Origin: Saprospiraceae bacterium
GTDB taxonomy: Bacteria > Bacteroidota > Bacteroidia > Chitinophagales > Saprospiraceae
Length of the DNA stretch: 38,192 nucleotides
Assembly (NCBI GenBank): GCA_020627705.1
Contig: JAHDGJ010000020.1
Location: 31,123 to 69,314 of the forward strand
Reading direction: 5' to 3'
The translations under genes and the position numbers were made by a program. This document shows, piece after piece, positions 16,152 to 24,680 of this stretch. Every line of letters starts with the position of its first letter. The first letter of the stretch is position 1. The notes under the pieces were generated by a model, which did not search any database, was not told the DNA's origin, and saw only the letters and a list, made by a program, of their open reading frames with translations.

Positions 16152-16577
16152 GTGGAAAACGGAGACAAGAAATTTGAAAGCGTCTACTCTACAAAAGTTA
16201 GAGCTGGGAAAAGACGAACCTATTTTTTTGATGTACGCAAGACAAAAGGGGACGACTATTATATCACCCTTACAGAAAGCACAAAGAAATTTGACGGCAA
16301 TGGCTATGAGCGTCATAAGCTCTTTTTATACAAGGAGGATTTCAATAGATTCCTTGGAGGTATTCAAGATGCGATTAGTCATGTCAAGACCGAATTAATG
16401 CCTGACTATGATTATGAAGAGTTTGAAAGACGTCAGGCAGAATGGGAAGCAAAAAGAGCCGCTGAGGATGCAGCCGAAGCTGCGGGCGAAACAAGTGAAG
16501 CTTCAAAAACAGAAAGCACTGAAAATAAAGAATCCGACACGGATGAATCCTCTGGGGACGACGACATGAGTTGGTAA
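16152..16577 (+). CDS. DUF3276 / Pur-alpha-like nucleic-acid-binding protein
   Basis: A small protein (141 residues) with one PUR-type domain followed by an acidic tail. Seen: residues 5-90 carry the family pattern (KFESVYSTKVRAGKRRTYFF, then YYITLTES..., and the helix YKEDFNRFLGGIQDAISHV), which in Pur-alpha and Borrelia BpuR forms a nucleic-acid-binding fold. Residues 95-141 are low complexity, rich in Ala, Glu, Ser and Asp, and end in DDDMSW. The start is GTG (16152), which has no nearby ATG alternative that keeps the first strand. The role in Bacteroidota is not established; single-stranded DNA or RNA binding is the likely activity. A terminator follows. Confidence 0.85.
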   Translation: MENGDKKFESVYSTKVRAGKRRTYFFDVRKTKGDDYYITLTESTKKFDGNGYERHKLFLYKEDFNRFLGGIQDAISHVKTELMPDYDYEEFERRQAEWEAKRAAEDAAEAAGETSEASKTESTENKESDTDESSGDDDMSW

Positions 16578-16601
16578 ACAAGTAATATTATTTTAGAATA
16601 T

Positions 16602-16635
16602 AAATGCAGTATCTCTTTTGGGGTACTGCATTTTT
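16602..16635 (+). terminator. intrinsic terminator after the Pur-alpha-like gene
   Basis: AAATGCAGTA (16602-16611) pairs perfectly with TACTGCATTT (16624-16633) around a 12-nt loop, and the 3' arm runs into a T tract. It begins 25 bp after the stop codon. Confidence 0.88.
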
Positions 16636-16687
16636 GTTTATATCAAGTATAAAAGTGTCTTGTATTTTTGTAATGGCAAAGTTTTAA

Positions 16688-17182
16688 AGTTGCTCACCTG
16701 AAGTAAATACGCAGTTTCAAATCATTGAAAGATCCTCTGATGCTAAAGTATGGGACGAACTTGAGAGATTAGAAATAGAATCCAATAGTGATGTTTTGAA
16801 ATCTTATGAGGTATATGATTCGAATCCTTTGGATCTTACTTACTACAGAATAAAAACGATAGATTATGATGGATACACGGAGATTTTCTCACCAGTATCT
16901 GTTAGAAGATCGTCAAGCTTTGAAAAAACTACAATTCATGCACTGGTTCCCAACCCTGCTAGAGATGAAGTTAGTGTAAGTATTCGCTCAAAATTTGAAG
17001 AAATTGTTGAATTAACGGTAGTTGATATTAATGGGAAAATTATTAAGACCCAAAGAGTTGGCTTAGAAAAAAACAACAATAATATAATGCTTGATTTAGC
17101 GGATGTTGCTTCAGGAGTTTACTTCGTAAACATTAACTCGAATCAAAGTCAAGACATGAAAAAATTAATTGTCACTAAGTAA
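16688..17182 (+). pseudogene. decayed C-terminal remnant of a T9SS type A-sorted secreted protein
   Basis: The frame opens after a TAA at 16685 and has no ATG before the conserved region. Translation reads SPEVNTQFQIIERSSD..., then LDLTYYRIKTIDYDGYTEIF, which is the familiar last Fn3-like domain of many Bacteroidota secreted proteins. It is followed by VPNPARDEVSVSI ... LTVVDINGKIIKTQ ... ASGVYFVNI ... KKLIVTK, a complete type A sorting domain. The part before SPEVNT (normally a much longer body with a signal peptide) is missing, so the product could not be exported. A nominal TTG start at 16796 would leave only the tail. A strong terminator still follows, which supports a once-complete gene. 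Confidence 0.8.
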
Positions 17183-17218
17183 TGAGTACTTAAGCAATAA
17201 TAGAATTATAACTAATTC

Positions 17219-17254
17219 AAATGGGATGACCTTTTTAGGTTATCCCATTTTTTT
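17219..17254 (+). terminator. intrinsic terminator after the T9SS remnant
   Basis: AAATGGGAT (17219-17227) pairs with ATCCCATTT (17242-17250). The stem continues inward through one G-T pair and ACC/GGT, giving about 13 bp around a 6-nt loop, followed by a T tract. Confidence 0.9.
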
Positions 17255-17267
17255 ATCAATACACCAA

Positions 17268-17417
17268 ATGTTTAAATCTTTAATACTCAATGCAACTCTT
17301 GTTCTATTCTCCCAATCAGGCTTTACTCAAAATGGATTTTTAGACATTGCTAAACACATCTTAGATATCTACAAATCCTGCGGCAATTGCTTTTTGAGAT
17401 CAGGGATATATACATGA
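17268..17417 (+). pseudogene. orphan signal-peptide fragment of a lost secreted protein
   Basis: ATG 17268 opens a 49-residue frame: MFKSLILNATLVLFSQSGFT followed by QNGFLDI... The first 21 residues look like a Bacteroidota signal peptide (Lys near the start, hydrophobic core, TQ cleavage area), but the frame stops after about 28 further residues with no recognisable domain. It starts 13 bp after the preceding terminator, where a gene start would be expected. I read it as the 5' stub of a deleted or frameshifted secreted-protein gene. A genuine small exported protein is the alternative. The rest of the spacer to 17491 shows nothing else. Confidence 0.45.
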
Positions 17418-17491
17418 CTTTGATAACGAGGTCAAATAGTCATAATAACTAATACAAGCTATACTTATGTCTTATGTTTTTTTCTATCCAA

Positions 17492-18595
17492 CTATAGACC
17501 ACCAGAAACGCGATCTTCAAATTTTAATCTCAAAGAAATAATATGGGACGTTGGGATACCTGCAACATCAGCAATGTTGGCTAAAGCATAATCAACATTA
17601 ATCCGACCAAGGTTTAATCCCAATCCAATGTTTGGCTGAAACTCAAGGGAAGATGCATTGGAGTTTACCTCATTGATAACATTCTGAATATTTCCGACTC
17701 CTGCTCGTACATAAACTTTGTTCGTAAATCCAACCTCAAATCCTAATGTCGGATCTAGATTAATGCTTTCTGAGGACAAGACACCGGCTTGAGTACCATT
17801 ACTCGATATGTTTAACTGCCCATTAATCCTATAGGTTAATTTTTCTTTTTCAATTTTATAGGATGCTCCGAGCAAAAGCTTCGGCAGATTGACCTCTGTA
17901 GAACTTACCGGAATTTCGTTCCCCGTTTGTTGAAAAACGATTTTTTCTTCTTCCGTCAAATTAAAACTCCAAGTATTGAAAGTAGTTGTAATGTCTTTGG
18001 CCATAACACCTAAAGAAAGTTTATCGCGTTTCCACATCCAACCCAAATCTGCTCCAAATCCCCAAGCACCACCAAAACTTCCTATAGATCTTCTGATAAC
18101 TTTGACGCTTCCACCAACGCTCATTCCTTCAGGTGCGAGGTTCCTTCCATACGAAAGAAAAATGCCATAATCTGCAGCAGAAAAAGAAGTAACCCTGTCG
18201 TAATCTACGCTGCCATCCGAACCTATAAGACTCAAAGTATTGGGTATGTTGTCCACAGCCATTCGAATTAAAGAAATAGCTCCGTATGAACCTATGTCTT
18301 TATCTAGTTGCTTCCCAAATGATAAATAATCATAGTTGGCCACCGAACCAAACCACTCTGCATGCATGGCACTTACTTCAAAAGGTGCTTCAATTTGACT
18401 CAGTCCAGCAGGATTCCAAAAGCCGGCAGTAACATCATTTACATCAGCTACTACACTGCCGAACATACCATGAGCACGTGCCCCTACCCCAATATTTAAA
18501 AACTCATTTACAAACTTCGGTGCCTGTGCATTTGTCACTTGACAAATGGCAAGGAAAAGAATAAATGATGAGATTTTTTTAAAAATGGCTTTCAT
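17492..18595 (-). CDS. PorV/PorQ-family outer-membrane protein
   Basis: A 367-residue predicted outer-membrane barrel related to PorV and PorQ, which work with the T9SS (PorV shuttles cargo after translocation). Seen: signal peptide ending QVTNAQ near residue 24; the family start FLNIGVGARAHGMFGSVVA, then VNDVTAGFWNPAGLSQIE and MHAEWFGSVANYDYLSFG; then strand-rich repeats to a C-terminus of the barrel type (HIISLRLKFEDR). Many Bacteroidota carry several paralogues, so I do not assign it to PorV itself. It is read toward the pseudogene region, and the decayed T9SS cargo next to it may once have been its neighbour gene; that is inference. Confidence 0.87.
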   Translation of the reverse strand: MKAIFKKISSFILFLAICQVTNAQAPKFVNEFLNIGVGARAHGMFGSVVADVNDVTAGFWNPAGLSQIEAPFEVSAMHAEWFGSVANYDYLSFGKQLDKDIGSYGAISLIRMAVDNIPNTLSLIGSDGSVDYDRVTSFSAADYGIFLSYGRNLAPEGMSVGGSVKVIRRSIGSFGGAWGFGADLGWMWKRDKLSLGVMAKDITTTFNTWSFNLTEEEKIVFQQTGNEIPVSSTEVNLPKLLLGASYKIEKEKLTYRINGQLNISSNGTQAGVLSSESINLDPTLGFEVGFTNKVYVRAGVGNIQNVINEVNSNASSLEFQPNIGLGLNLGRINVDYALANIADVAGIPTSHIISLRLKFEDRVSGGL

Positions 18596-18951
18596 CGTTT
18601 TCAGTTAATTATATATAAAGATAATTTATAATATGTATTTATTCTTCGATTAGATAGTAACCTATTTATAACGGATTTGAAGTATTTATATTTTATTGTA
18701 TCATTCTCCATTCAGTTTCCTTCATTTTTTTCTTTGATAAAAAAACGAAGCAAAAAAATCATGTCAAATCAAACTCCTCCGTCAAACAATGATTTGACAA
18801 CCTCCCCTCTTGCATTATTGGCATCGTTCAATTTAAACATATACCCTAGAGAACAAATACTTTGGATAATGCGCGTTGATTCATCCCATGTAAAAGAGTA
18901 AAATGACAATGTATCTTTAGGAACAATATTGAAATAAAGAACCCCAAAGCA
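18596..18951. other. gene-free spacer between divergent genes, containing repeat copy B
   Basis: These 356 bases separate the PorV/PorQ-family gene (minus) from the FkbM gene (plus). Apart from the repeat at 18721-18799 I see no coding pattern. On the minus strand TATCTTTA (plus positions 18616-18623) is a one-mismatch fit to the -7 consensus, 21 bp before the PorV/PorQ-family ATG. Open frames that cross the repeat have no family signature and are rejected. Confidence 0.5.
18721..18799. repeat. noncoding repeat, copy B (uninterrupted form)
   Basis: This is the second copy of the element at 15668-15764, same orientation. The inverted arms are TGTCAAATCA (18762-18771) and TGATTTGACA (18790-18799), a 10-bp stem around an 18-nt loop. 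The arms are identical to copy A over 9 bp, while the loop differs at two bases. It lacks the 23-nt GC-rich insertion. Confidence 0.85.
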
Positions 18952-19731
18952 TTGATTAAACGCCAAATAAAAAAGTACTTATTTTCTCTTCGTTTCTGGC
19001 TCAGTAAAACCAATAACCCTTTATTTCTATATTACTACAATCATATCTACAAGACGAAAAAAGGCAGTCTTTCCGAAAAAATTGACCAGTTTTCTTCAAA
19101 TGCTTCGAATAACATATTTGTCCTACAAGTTGGTGCCAATGACGGCATCAGCAATGATCCGATACACAAATTCATAAAACGCGATCATTGGAGTGGATTA
19201 TTAATCGAGCCCCAACCTCAAGTGTTTCAAAATTACCTGACTAAACTTCATCAAAGAAATGCTCAGATTCAAGTATTACACGCAGCAATCGGTCCGAATA
19301 AAGGAAACCTACCGCTCTATAAACTTGCCTTTAGTGAAGACCGCTGGGCTACTGGACTGGCCAGCTTCAATAAAGAACATTTACTTAAGGCAATCGAAGC
19401 TGGCGATGTTCAACGGCAATGTCGTAAGAATAACATTTCATTCCCTTCCGAACCAAAAGATCAAATCACTATTGAACATGTGGAGGTATGGACCGTTAGG
19501 CAATTACTAGAGGTCTATCAAATCACACGGATTGATTTGTTGATGATAGATACTGAGTCCTACGATTTTGAAATTATTAAATTAGTCATGCCAGAAATCG
19601 AACCCAAGCACATCATTTACGAACACGAACATTTAAGTCAGAAAGATTTAATGGCATGCAGAGAAATGCTTACAAAAAAAGGCTACGATCTTCAATGCTA
19701 TGGGTCAAATACTTGGGCTGAAAAAATTTAA
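18952..19731 (+). CDS. FkbM-family SAM-dependent methyltransferase
   Basis: A 259-residue Rossmann-fold methyltransferase of the FkbM family, usually acting on sugars or polysaccharide and lipid precursors. The SAM-binding glycine loop is VLQVGANDGISNDP (61-65 GANDG), followed by the acidic end of strand 2 at LLIEPQP. IDLLMIDTESYDFEIIKL holds the family's later DxE strand. The only in-frame start before these motifs is TTG 18952; the frame is closed by TGA at 18904 and holds no ATG. The N-terminus is basic and Tyr-rich (residues 1-40). No glycosyltransferase genes lie nearby, so its substrate is unknown. It stands alone between the repeat and the DUF547 gene. Confidence 0.82.
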   Translation: MIKRQIKKYLFSLRFWLSKTNNPLFLYYYNHIYKTKKGSLSEKIDQFSSNASNNIFVLQVGANDGISNDPIHKFIKRDHWSGLLIEPQPQVFQNYLTKLHQRNAQIQVLHAAIGPNKGNLPLYKLAFSEDRWATGLASFNKEHLLKAIEAGDVQRQCRKNNISFPSEPKDQITIEHVEVWTVRQLLEVYQITRIDLLMIDTESYDFEIIKLVMPEIEPKHIIYEHEHLSQKDLMACREMLTKKGYDLQCYGSNTWAEKI

Positions 19732-19815
19732 ATTATTTTATGACAAACTATTGCCTTCGATATACGTCAATTAAAATGTAACGGGCAATGTTTAAAAAGC
19801 TTTAAAAAATTAAAA

Positions 19816-20499
19816 ATGAAATACTTCGCGCATATCTTATTTTTCCTTTCTCTTTCTTTAGCCTCGCATGGCCAATCCATTTTTGATCAAACGGACGCAT
19901 TACTAAAAAAATATGTGTCCAACGGGGCTGTTTCGTACTCAGAAATAAATCAAGCTGAATTTGCCGATCTCATTAAAAAGTATAAATCTTTCGATCTCTC
20001 GACTAAAAATAAAAACTTCAAATCTGCTTTCTACATCAATGCGTATAACTTAAATGTGATTCAAAAAATCACGGAAAAACCGACAACTTCTGTCATTAAA
20101 CGAAGCGGTTTTTTTGACAAGGATCAGATTACGGTTGCTGGAGAAACGATGACATTAAATCAATTGGAAAAAGAAAAATTACTTAAAGTTACCAAAGATC
20201 CAAGGTTGCATTTTGTTTTGGTTTGCGGTGCAAAAGGATGTCCACCAATCGAACCTTTTGCTTATCGCCCACAGCAATTAGAAAATCAATTGGAAGGACA
20301 AACTAAAAAAGCGCTAAATGATGATGCGTTTATTCGAACCAAAGGACAGACAGAGATTTCACAAATCTTTCAATGGTATATGGATGATTTCGGAGGATCC
20401 GAATCATCTATCTTAGAGTACATCAACTCCTACCGTGATTCAAAACTAAGCGGAGCAATAAAATATTATGAATATGATTGGAGTCCGAACGGAAAATAA
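19816..20499 (+). CDS. exported DUF547-domain protein
   Basis: A 227-residue secreted or periplasmic protein. It has a signal peptide of about 20 residues ending ASHGQ, then the DUF547 core: AFYINAYNLNVI (71-82), the region leading to DPRLHFVLVCGAKGCPP (H132, C137, C142) and RPQQLENQLEGQ. DUF547 proteins resemble papain-like/transglutaminase folds, and the conserved Cys and His suggest a thiol enzyme or an inactive relative, but no activity is established. The ATG at 19816 gives a proper signal peptide. It is followed 62 bp later by the CpcT-like lipoprotein gene in the same direction. Confidence 0.87.
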   Translation: MKYFAHILFFLSLSLASHGQSIFDQTDALLKKYVSNGAVSYSEINQAEFADLIKKYKSFDLSTKNKNFKSAFYINAYNLNVIQKITEKPTTSVIKRSGFFDKDQITVAGETMTLNQLEKEKLLKVTKDPRLHFVLVCGAKGCPPIEPFAYRPQQLENQLEGQTKKALNDDAFIRTKGQTEISQIFQWYMDDFGGSESSILEYINSYRDSKLSGAIKYYEYDWSPNGK

Positions 20500-20538
20500 T
20501 TGAAAGCGCTATGGTGATTCAACATCATTTCTAAGTTT

Positions 20539-20546
20539 TATCTTTG
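20539..20546 (+). promoter_or_regulatory. candidate -7 promoter element of the CpcT-like gene
   Basis: TATCTTTG matches TAnnTTTG exactly and lies 15 bases before ATG 20562. A possible TTG start at 20544 lies inside this box, which argues against that start. No convincing -33 TTTG was found. Confidence 0.4.
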
Positions 20547-20561
20547 GTCAAACCATTGAAA

Positions 20562-21206
20562 ATGACCAAGATCAAAATTTGTATATTTTTTCTATGTTTT
20601 TTAAGTTTTTCTTGCGCAAGAAAAACCATCAGCACTGAAAATTCAACAAGTCAAACGGAGTTAAATACACTCTTGAATTGGATGACTGGCACCTTTGACA
20701 GTAGCTTACAAGCAAGTCAAGATTCGAGTTATTTTGATATTTCGTTGACCATGGTACCTATGTGGGAAAATGATCCTTCGTACAAATGGCTCTATGTCGA
20801 ACAAGCAGTTTCTGCAAACAAAATGAAACCTTATAGACAACGTGTGTATCGTTTGGAAGAATATGTTGCCGGACGTTTTGAAAGTAAAGTATATACACTC
20901 GAAAACCCAAAAGAATTCATCCATGTTTGGAATAATCCTTCGCTTTTTGAAAAATTAACTCCCTCGGATTTGATAGAAAGAGAGGGTTGCTCAGTATTCT
21001 TAAATAAGGTCAAAAACTCATTTAGCGGATCGACTTTTGAGCACGACTGCAAAAGCACTATGCGGGGTGCGAGTTCAGCTACCAGTACAGTACAAATTAC
21101 GCATGATCGTATTGTATCTTGGGATCAAGGTTGGGATAGTGAAAAAAATCAAGTTTGGGGCGCTGAAAAAGGAGGCTATGTTTTTATTAAATTGAATACA
21201 TATTAG
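20562..21206 (+). CDS. CpcT/CpeT-like lipoprotein
   Basis: A 214-residue lipoprotein: MTKIKICIFFLCFLSFSC with the lipobox cysteine at residue 18. The rest matches the CpcT/CpeT chromophore-lyase fold seen widely outside cyanobacteria (LNWMTGTFDSS..., MVPMWENDPSYKWLYVEQA, PYRQRVYRLEEY, a Cys near the middle and one in FEHDCKSTM, then the closing WDQGWDSEKNQVWGAEKGGY). In phycobilisome organisms this fold attaches bilins; no such role is expected here and the function is unknown. ATG 20562 is chosen over TTG 20544 for the lipobox spacing. Its last 65 bp before GTT/TTT/ATT are repeated exactly at 24755-24819, and the terminal residues (LNTY) differ from the downstream remnant (KS). Confidence 0.85.
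   Translation: MTKIKICIFFLCFLSFSCARKTISTENSTSQTELNTLLNWMTGTFDSSLQASQDSSYFDISLTMVPMWENDPSYKWLYVEQAVSANKMKPYRQRVYRLEEYVAGRFESKVYTLENPKEFIHVWNNPSLFEKLTPSDLIEREGCSVFLNKVKNSFSGSTFEHDCKSTMRGASSATSTVQITHDRIVSWDQGWDSEKNQVWGAEKGGYVFIKLNTY
21117..21181 (+). repeat. 65-bp exact direct repeat, left copy (3' end of the CpcT-like gene)
   Basis: Bases 21117-21181 are identical to 24755-24819. Beyond the exact block the two copies still agree in protein (V-F-I-K) with two third-position changes, then diverge. Confidence 0.97.
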
Positions 21207-21353
21207 CTATTTTTTATCCTATATGAATTCATATTTTTAGTGAAACAAATATTTAGTTGGCTCCAAAATTATTACCTCATTTCACAAAGAAACAAACTGT
21301 AAATTCTTGCTCTTTACAAATTTGAATCATACTAAAAATCAATTAAATTATTA

Positions 21354-24300
21354 ATGAAGCACCTCCAAAAATTCTCTATCTTTTTTGTAGTCCTTCTTGT
21401 TATTTCATGTGAAAATGAGCAAAGAAATAATCTGGAAAATCAAACGCCCGAAACTAAACTATTTAGTCGTGTTTCTTCCTTCGATTCAAATATTAAATTC
21501 AGAAATCAAATATTTGAAGACGAATCCAATAATCCTTTTGGCTATGATTATTATTATAATGGCGCAGGAGTAGCAACTGGAGATCTTGATAATGACGGTC
21601 TACCGGAAATATTTCTTGCGGGAAACACTTCCCCCAATAAGCTTTATAAAAACCTAGGAAACCTAAAATTTAAAGACGTTTCTTCTACTGCGGGTTTTAC
21701 TAGAGTTCGTAAATGGGCCACTGGGGTCAACTTTATTGACATCAATCAAGATGGGCTTTTAGACATATATGTTTCTTACGCAGGACCGAGATATCTTAAA
21801 AATCGCAAAAATGAATTATATATAAATAATGGAAATTTATCCTTTTCTGAAAAAGCCAAAGAATATGGAATTGATGATGGTGGTTTTTCAACTCATTCTG
21901 CATTCTTTGATTTTGACAATGATAATGATTATGATCTTGTAGTATTAAATCATACTTCTTTCAACGAAGCTAGGGTAAGTGATTATTTTCAGGCTTTAGA
22001 TGGGCTCCCAAATGAAAAAAGGAAAGAGCATATGACCCGATTTTATGAAAACAAGAATGGGGAATTTACTGATGTAACAGATGATTTAAATCTCAACCTT
22101 CCTAGCTATGGTTTAGGAATAATTGCGAATGATTTTAATCAGGATGGCTTCGTCGATATATATGTCGCTAATGATTATTTCATTCCAGACTATTTTTTAA
22201 TTAACAAAGCAGGAAAAGGTTTTGAAAACAAAATTAAAGACAGTTTTAAGCATACACCATATTATTCTATGGGTGTAGATGCGGCTGATATAAATAACGA
22301 TGGAATGTTAGATTTGGCAGTTGTGGATATGACTCCTGCGGATCATGTGAGATCAAAAGCCAATATGCCAAGTATGAATCCTAAATTATTTGAAACCTTA
22401 AAAACAAGATACAATTACACACCGCAATTCATGTTCAATAGTCTTCAATTGGCGGTGGACAATTGTAAGTATTCGGATATTGCTCTTATGAGTGGCGTAG
22501 CAAAAACAGAATGGAGCTGGGCACCTTTATTCGCAGATTTTGATTTGGACGGCGACAAGGACTTTTTTATAACAAATGGTTTTAGAAGAGATACTAGAAA
22601 TAATGATTGGCTTAATAAAGTTGAAAAGATTGGAATTACAAGTTATTCTCCTGAAACTTTAAAGAAATATTACCAGCTACTACTTGAGACAAAAATGACC
22701 CCTACTACCAATTACTTTTATAAGAATATTGGTCCATTAGAATGGGAAAACGCCTCAGAAAAGAGCGGAATTATCGAAGAATCTTTTTCGAATGGAATGG
22801 CCTATAGCGATTTAGATAATGATGGTGATTTAGACATTATCATTAATAACATCGATAATGAAGCATTTTTATACAAAAATAATTCCTCTGAAGCAGGTAA
22901 AAGAAGTGTCGCTTTTAGTTTAAAAAATGCTAAGAATTGTGACGTTTTAAATGCTCATTTTACTTTAGAAACCACAAAAGGAAAACAGTATATCCAGTCT
23001 ACAAATGTACGAGGCTATATGTCATCAATGGAGCCAATAGCAAGATTTGGACTTCAAAAAGATGATCAAATAATAAAAGTCCTTATTGAATTCCGAGGGC
23101 AAATTCTCGAAGTTCCTGTCCATAAGATATCATTTGATTCGATAAACACTTTCTATCTAAACGATTTGAAGCCAAAAGAAAAATACTTTTCTGATGAATC
23201 ATCAACAATGTTTTTCATTGATGAAACAAGTATTTCTCATATTCATGCCGAAAACTCTTTTAACGATTTTGAGAAAGAGATTTTACTTCCACATAAACAA
23301 TCCACATTAGGTCCTATGAGCTGTACTGGAGATATAAATGGGGATGGGTTAGATGATGTTTTTATTGGTGGAGCCAAAGGTCAGTCTCCAAAATTATATA
23401 GACAAAACACTGATGGTAAATTTGATTTACATTTTGAATTCGTCCAGGACAAGGACTATGAGGATATGGGATGTGTTTTTTTGGATATTGAAAGTGACGG
23501 AGATCTTGACTTATATATTGCCAGTGGTGGTGGCGGAGAATTTGAAAACAATAAAGATTTGTTAGAAGATAGATTTTATATCAATTTGGGAGATGGGACT
23601 TTTAAAAAGTCTAATACTTATCTTACTAAGAATCAAATAAGTGCCGGAAGAATTTTGAAAGACGACTGGGATGATGATGGAGATGAAGATTTACTGGTAT
23701 TGGGTAGAACAAATCCTGGTAAATATCCTTTGCCAACTAAATCTATATTTCTTCGAAACGATAATTCAAACTTTACAGATATCACGGATCAAATAAATGA
23801 TGATTTCAACAATTTGGGTATGATAACCGATGCTATTTGGATGGATTATAATCAAGACAAAAGAAAAGAGCTTTTTATCGTAGGTGAATGGACAGATATT
23901 TTGGTTTATGAATGGAATGATGGAAAATTAAAGCAATTAAATAATAAAGTTAATCTTGATAATACTTCAGGTTGGTGGTATTCAATAAACCATGGAGATT
24001 TTAACAATGATGGTAGAGAAGATATTCTGGTTGGAAATGTTGGTGAAAATTGCAAATTTAAGGCCACTAAAGATTCTCCCTTTTACCTGTATTCAAATGA
24101 CTTTGATAGTAATGGGACATACGATATTGTTTTAAGTAATAAATATAAAAACAACTATGTCCCAACCAGAGGTAGACAATGTTCTTCTGATCAAATGCCT
24201 TTTATTAAAGAGAAGTTTGATACGTATCAATCTTTTGCAGACGCGACTTTAGTCGAAATCTATGGTCAAGACAAATTGAACAATTCAATTCAATTGAATG

Positions 24301-24680
24301 CAAGTTCATTTAAATCTTCAGTGTTTCTCAATAAACCAAATGGGTTTGAGCGAATAGATTTACCTAGGGAAGCACAGATTTCGCCGATCAATGGATCAAT
24401 AATTAAAGACTTCAATCAAGATAATATTTTAGATGTTATAATTGCAGGAAATGCTTTTAATACTGAAGTTGAAACTCCGAGCTATGACTCGGGATATGGT
24501 CATCTACTTTTAGGTAATGGGAATGGAACTTTTAAACCGGTTCCAGCAACAGAAAGCGGAATTTTGTTGGGTGGAAATGTAAAAGACCTTCAAGCAATAA
24601 ACCTGAGCAGTAAGAAAAAAGAAGCGTTTATCGTTACAAATAATAACTCAAAAACTCAATTACTTGTTCCTAGAAATTAA
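21354..24680 (+). CDS. large FG-GAP/VCBS-repeat lipoprotein with ASPIC/UnbV-like segment (CRTAC1-like)
   Basis: A 1108-residue surface or periplasmic lipoprotein. The start MKHLQKFSIFFVVLLVISC gives a lipobox Cys at 19. Two sets of FG-GAP/VCBS-type calcium-loop repeats are visible: GDLDNDGLPEIFLAG, IDINQDGLLDIYVSY, FDNDNDYDLVVLN, DFNQDGFVDIYVAND, DINNDGMLDLAVVDM, DFDLDGDKDFFITNG and SDLDNDGDLDIIINN; then an ASPIC/UnbV-like stretch (RFGLQKDDQIIKVLIEF); then GDINGDGLDDVFIGG, DIESDGDLDLYIASG, DDDGDEDLLVLG, DFNNDGREDILVGNV and DFNQDNILDVIIAGN. Such DxDxDG loops form beta-propellers that bind Ca2+. Relatives often accompany SusC/SusD systems, but none is here. It is flanked by the 65-bp direct repeats and looks more AT-rich than its neighbours, which suggests a later arrival. 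Confidence 0.88.
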   Translation: MKHLQKFSIFFVVLLVISCENEQRNNLENQTPETKLFSRVSSFDSNIKFRNQIFEDESNNPFGYDYYYNGAGVATGDLDNDGLPEIFLAGNTSPNKLYKNLGNLKFKDVSSTAGFTRVRKWATGVNFIDINQDGLLDIYVSYAGPRYLKNRKNELYINNGNLSFSEKAKEYGIDDGGFSTHSAFFDFDNDNDYDLVVLNHTSFNEARVSDYFQALDGLPNEKRKEHMTRFYENKNGEFTDVTDDLNLNLPSYGLGIIANDFNQDGFVDIYVANDYFIPDYFLINKAGKGFENKIKDSFKHTPYYSMGVDAADINNDGMLDLAVVDMTPADHVRSKANMPSMNPKLFETLKTRYNYTPQFMFNSLQLAVDNCKYSDIALMSGVAKTEWSWAPLFADFDLDGDKDFFITNGFRRDTRNNDWLNKVEKIGITSYSPETLKKYYQLLLETKMTPTTNYFYKNIGPLEWENASEKSGIIEESFSNGMAYSDLDNDGDLDIIINNIDNEAFLYKNNSSEAGKRSVAFSLKNAKNCDVLNAHFTLETTKGKQYIQSTNVRGYMSSMEPIARFGLQKDDQIIKVLIEFRGQILEVPVHKISFDSINTFYLNDLKPKEKYFSDESSTMFFIDETSISHIHAENSFNDFEKEILLPHKQSTLGPMSCTGDINGDGLDDVFIGGAKGQSPKLYRQNTDGKFDLHFEFVQDKDYEDMGCVFLDIESDGDLDLYIASGGGGEFENNKDLLEDRFYINLGDGTFKKSNTYLTKNQISAGRILKDDWDDDGDEDLLVLGRTNPGKYPLPTKSIFLRNDNSNFTDITDQINDDFNNLGMITDAIWMDYNQDKRKELFIVGEWTDILVYEWNDGKLKQLNNKVNLDNTSGWWYSINHGDFNNDGREDILVGNVGENCKFKATKDSPFYLYSNDFDSNGTYDIVLSNKYKNNYVPTRGRQCSSDQMPFIKEKFDTYQSFADATLVEIYGQDKLNNSIQLNASSFKSSVFLNKPNGFERIDLPREAQISPINGSIIKDFNQDNILDVIIAGNAFNTEVETPSYDSGYGHLLLGNGNGTFKPVPATESGILLGGNVKDLQAINLSSKKKEAFIVTNNNSKTQLLVPRN

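Noticed and set aside
18677-18966. Short open frames on both strands across the spacer before the FkbM gene
   Set aside because: They run through the noncoding repeat copy B, have no family signature and no signal or domain pattern.
20544-20561. TTG start for the CpcT-like gene
   Set aside because: The TTG lies inside a TATCTTTG promoter-like box, and the following ATG gives the correct lipobox distance.
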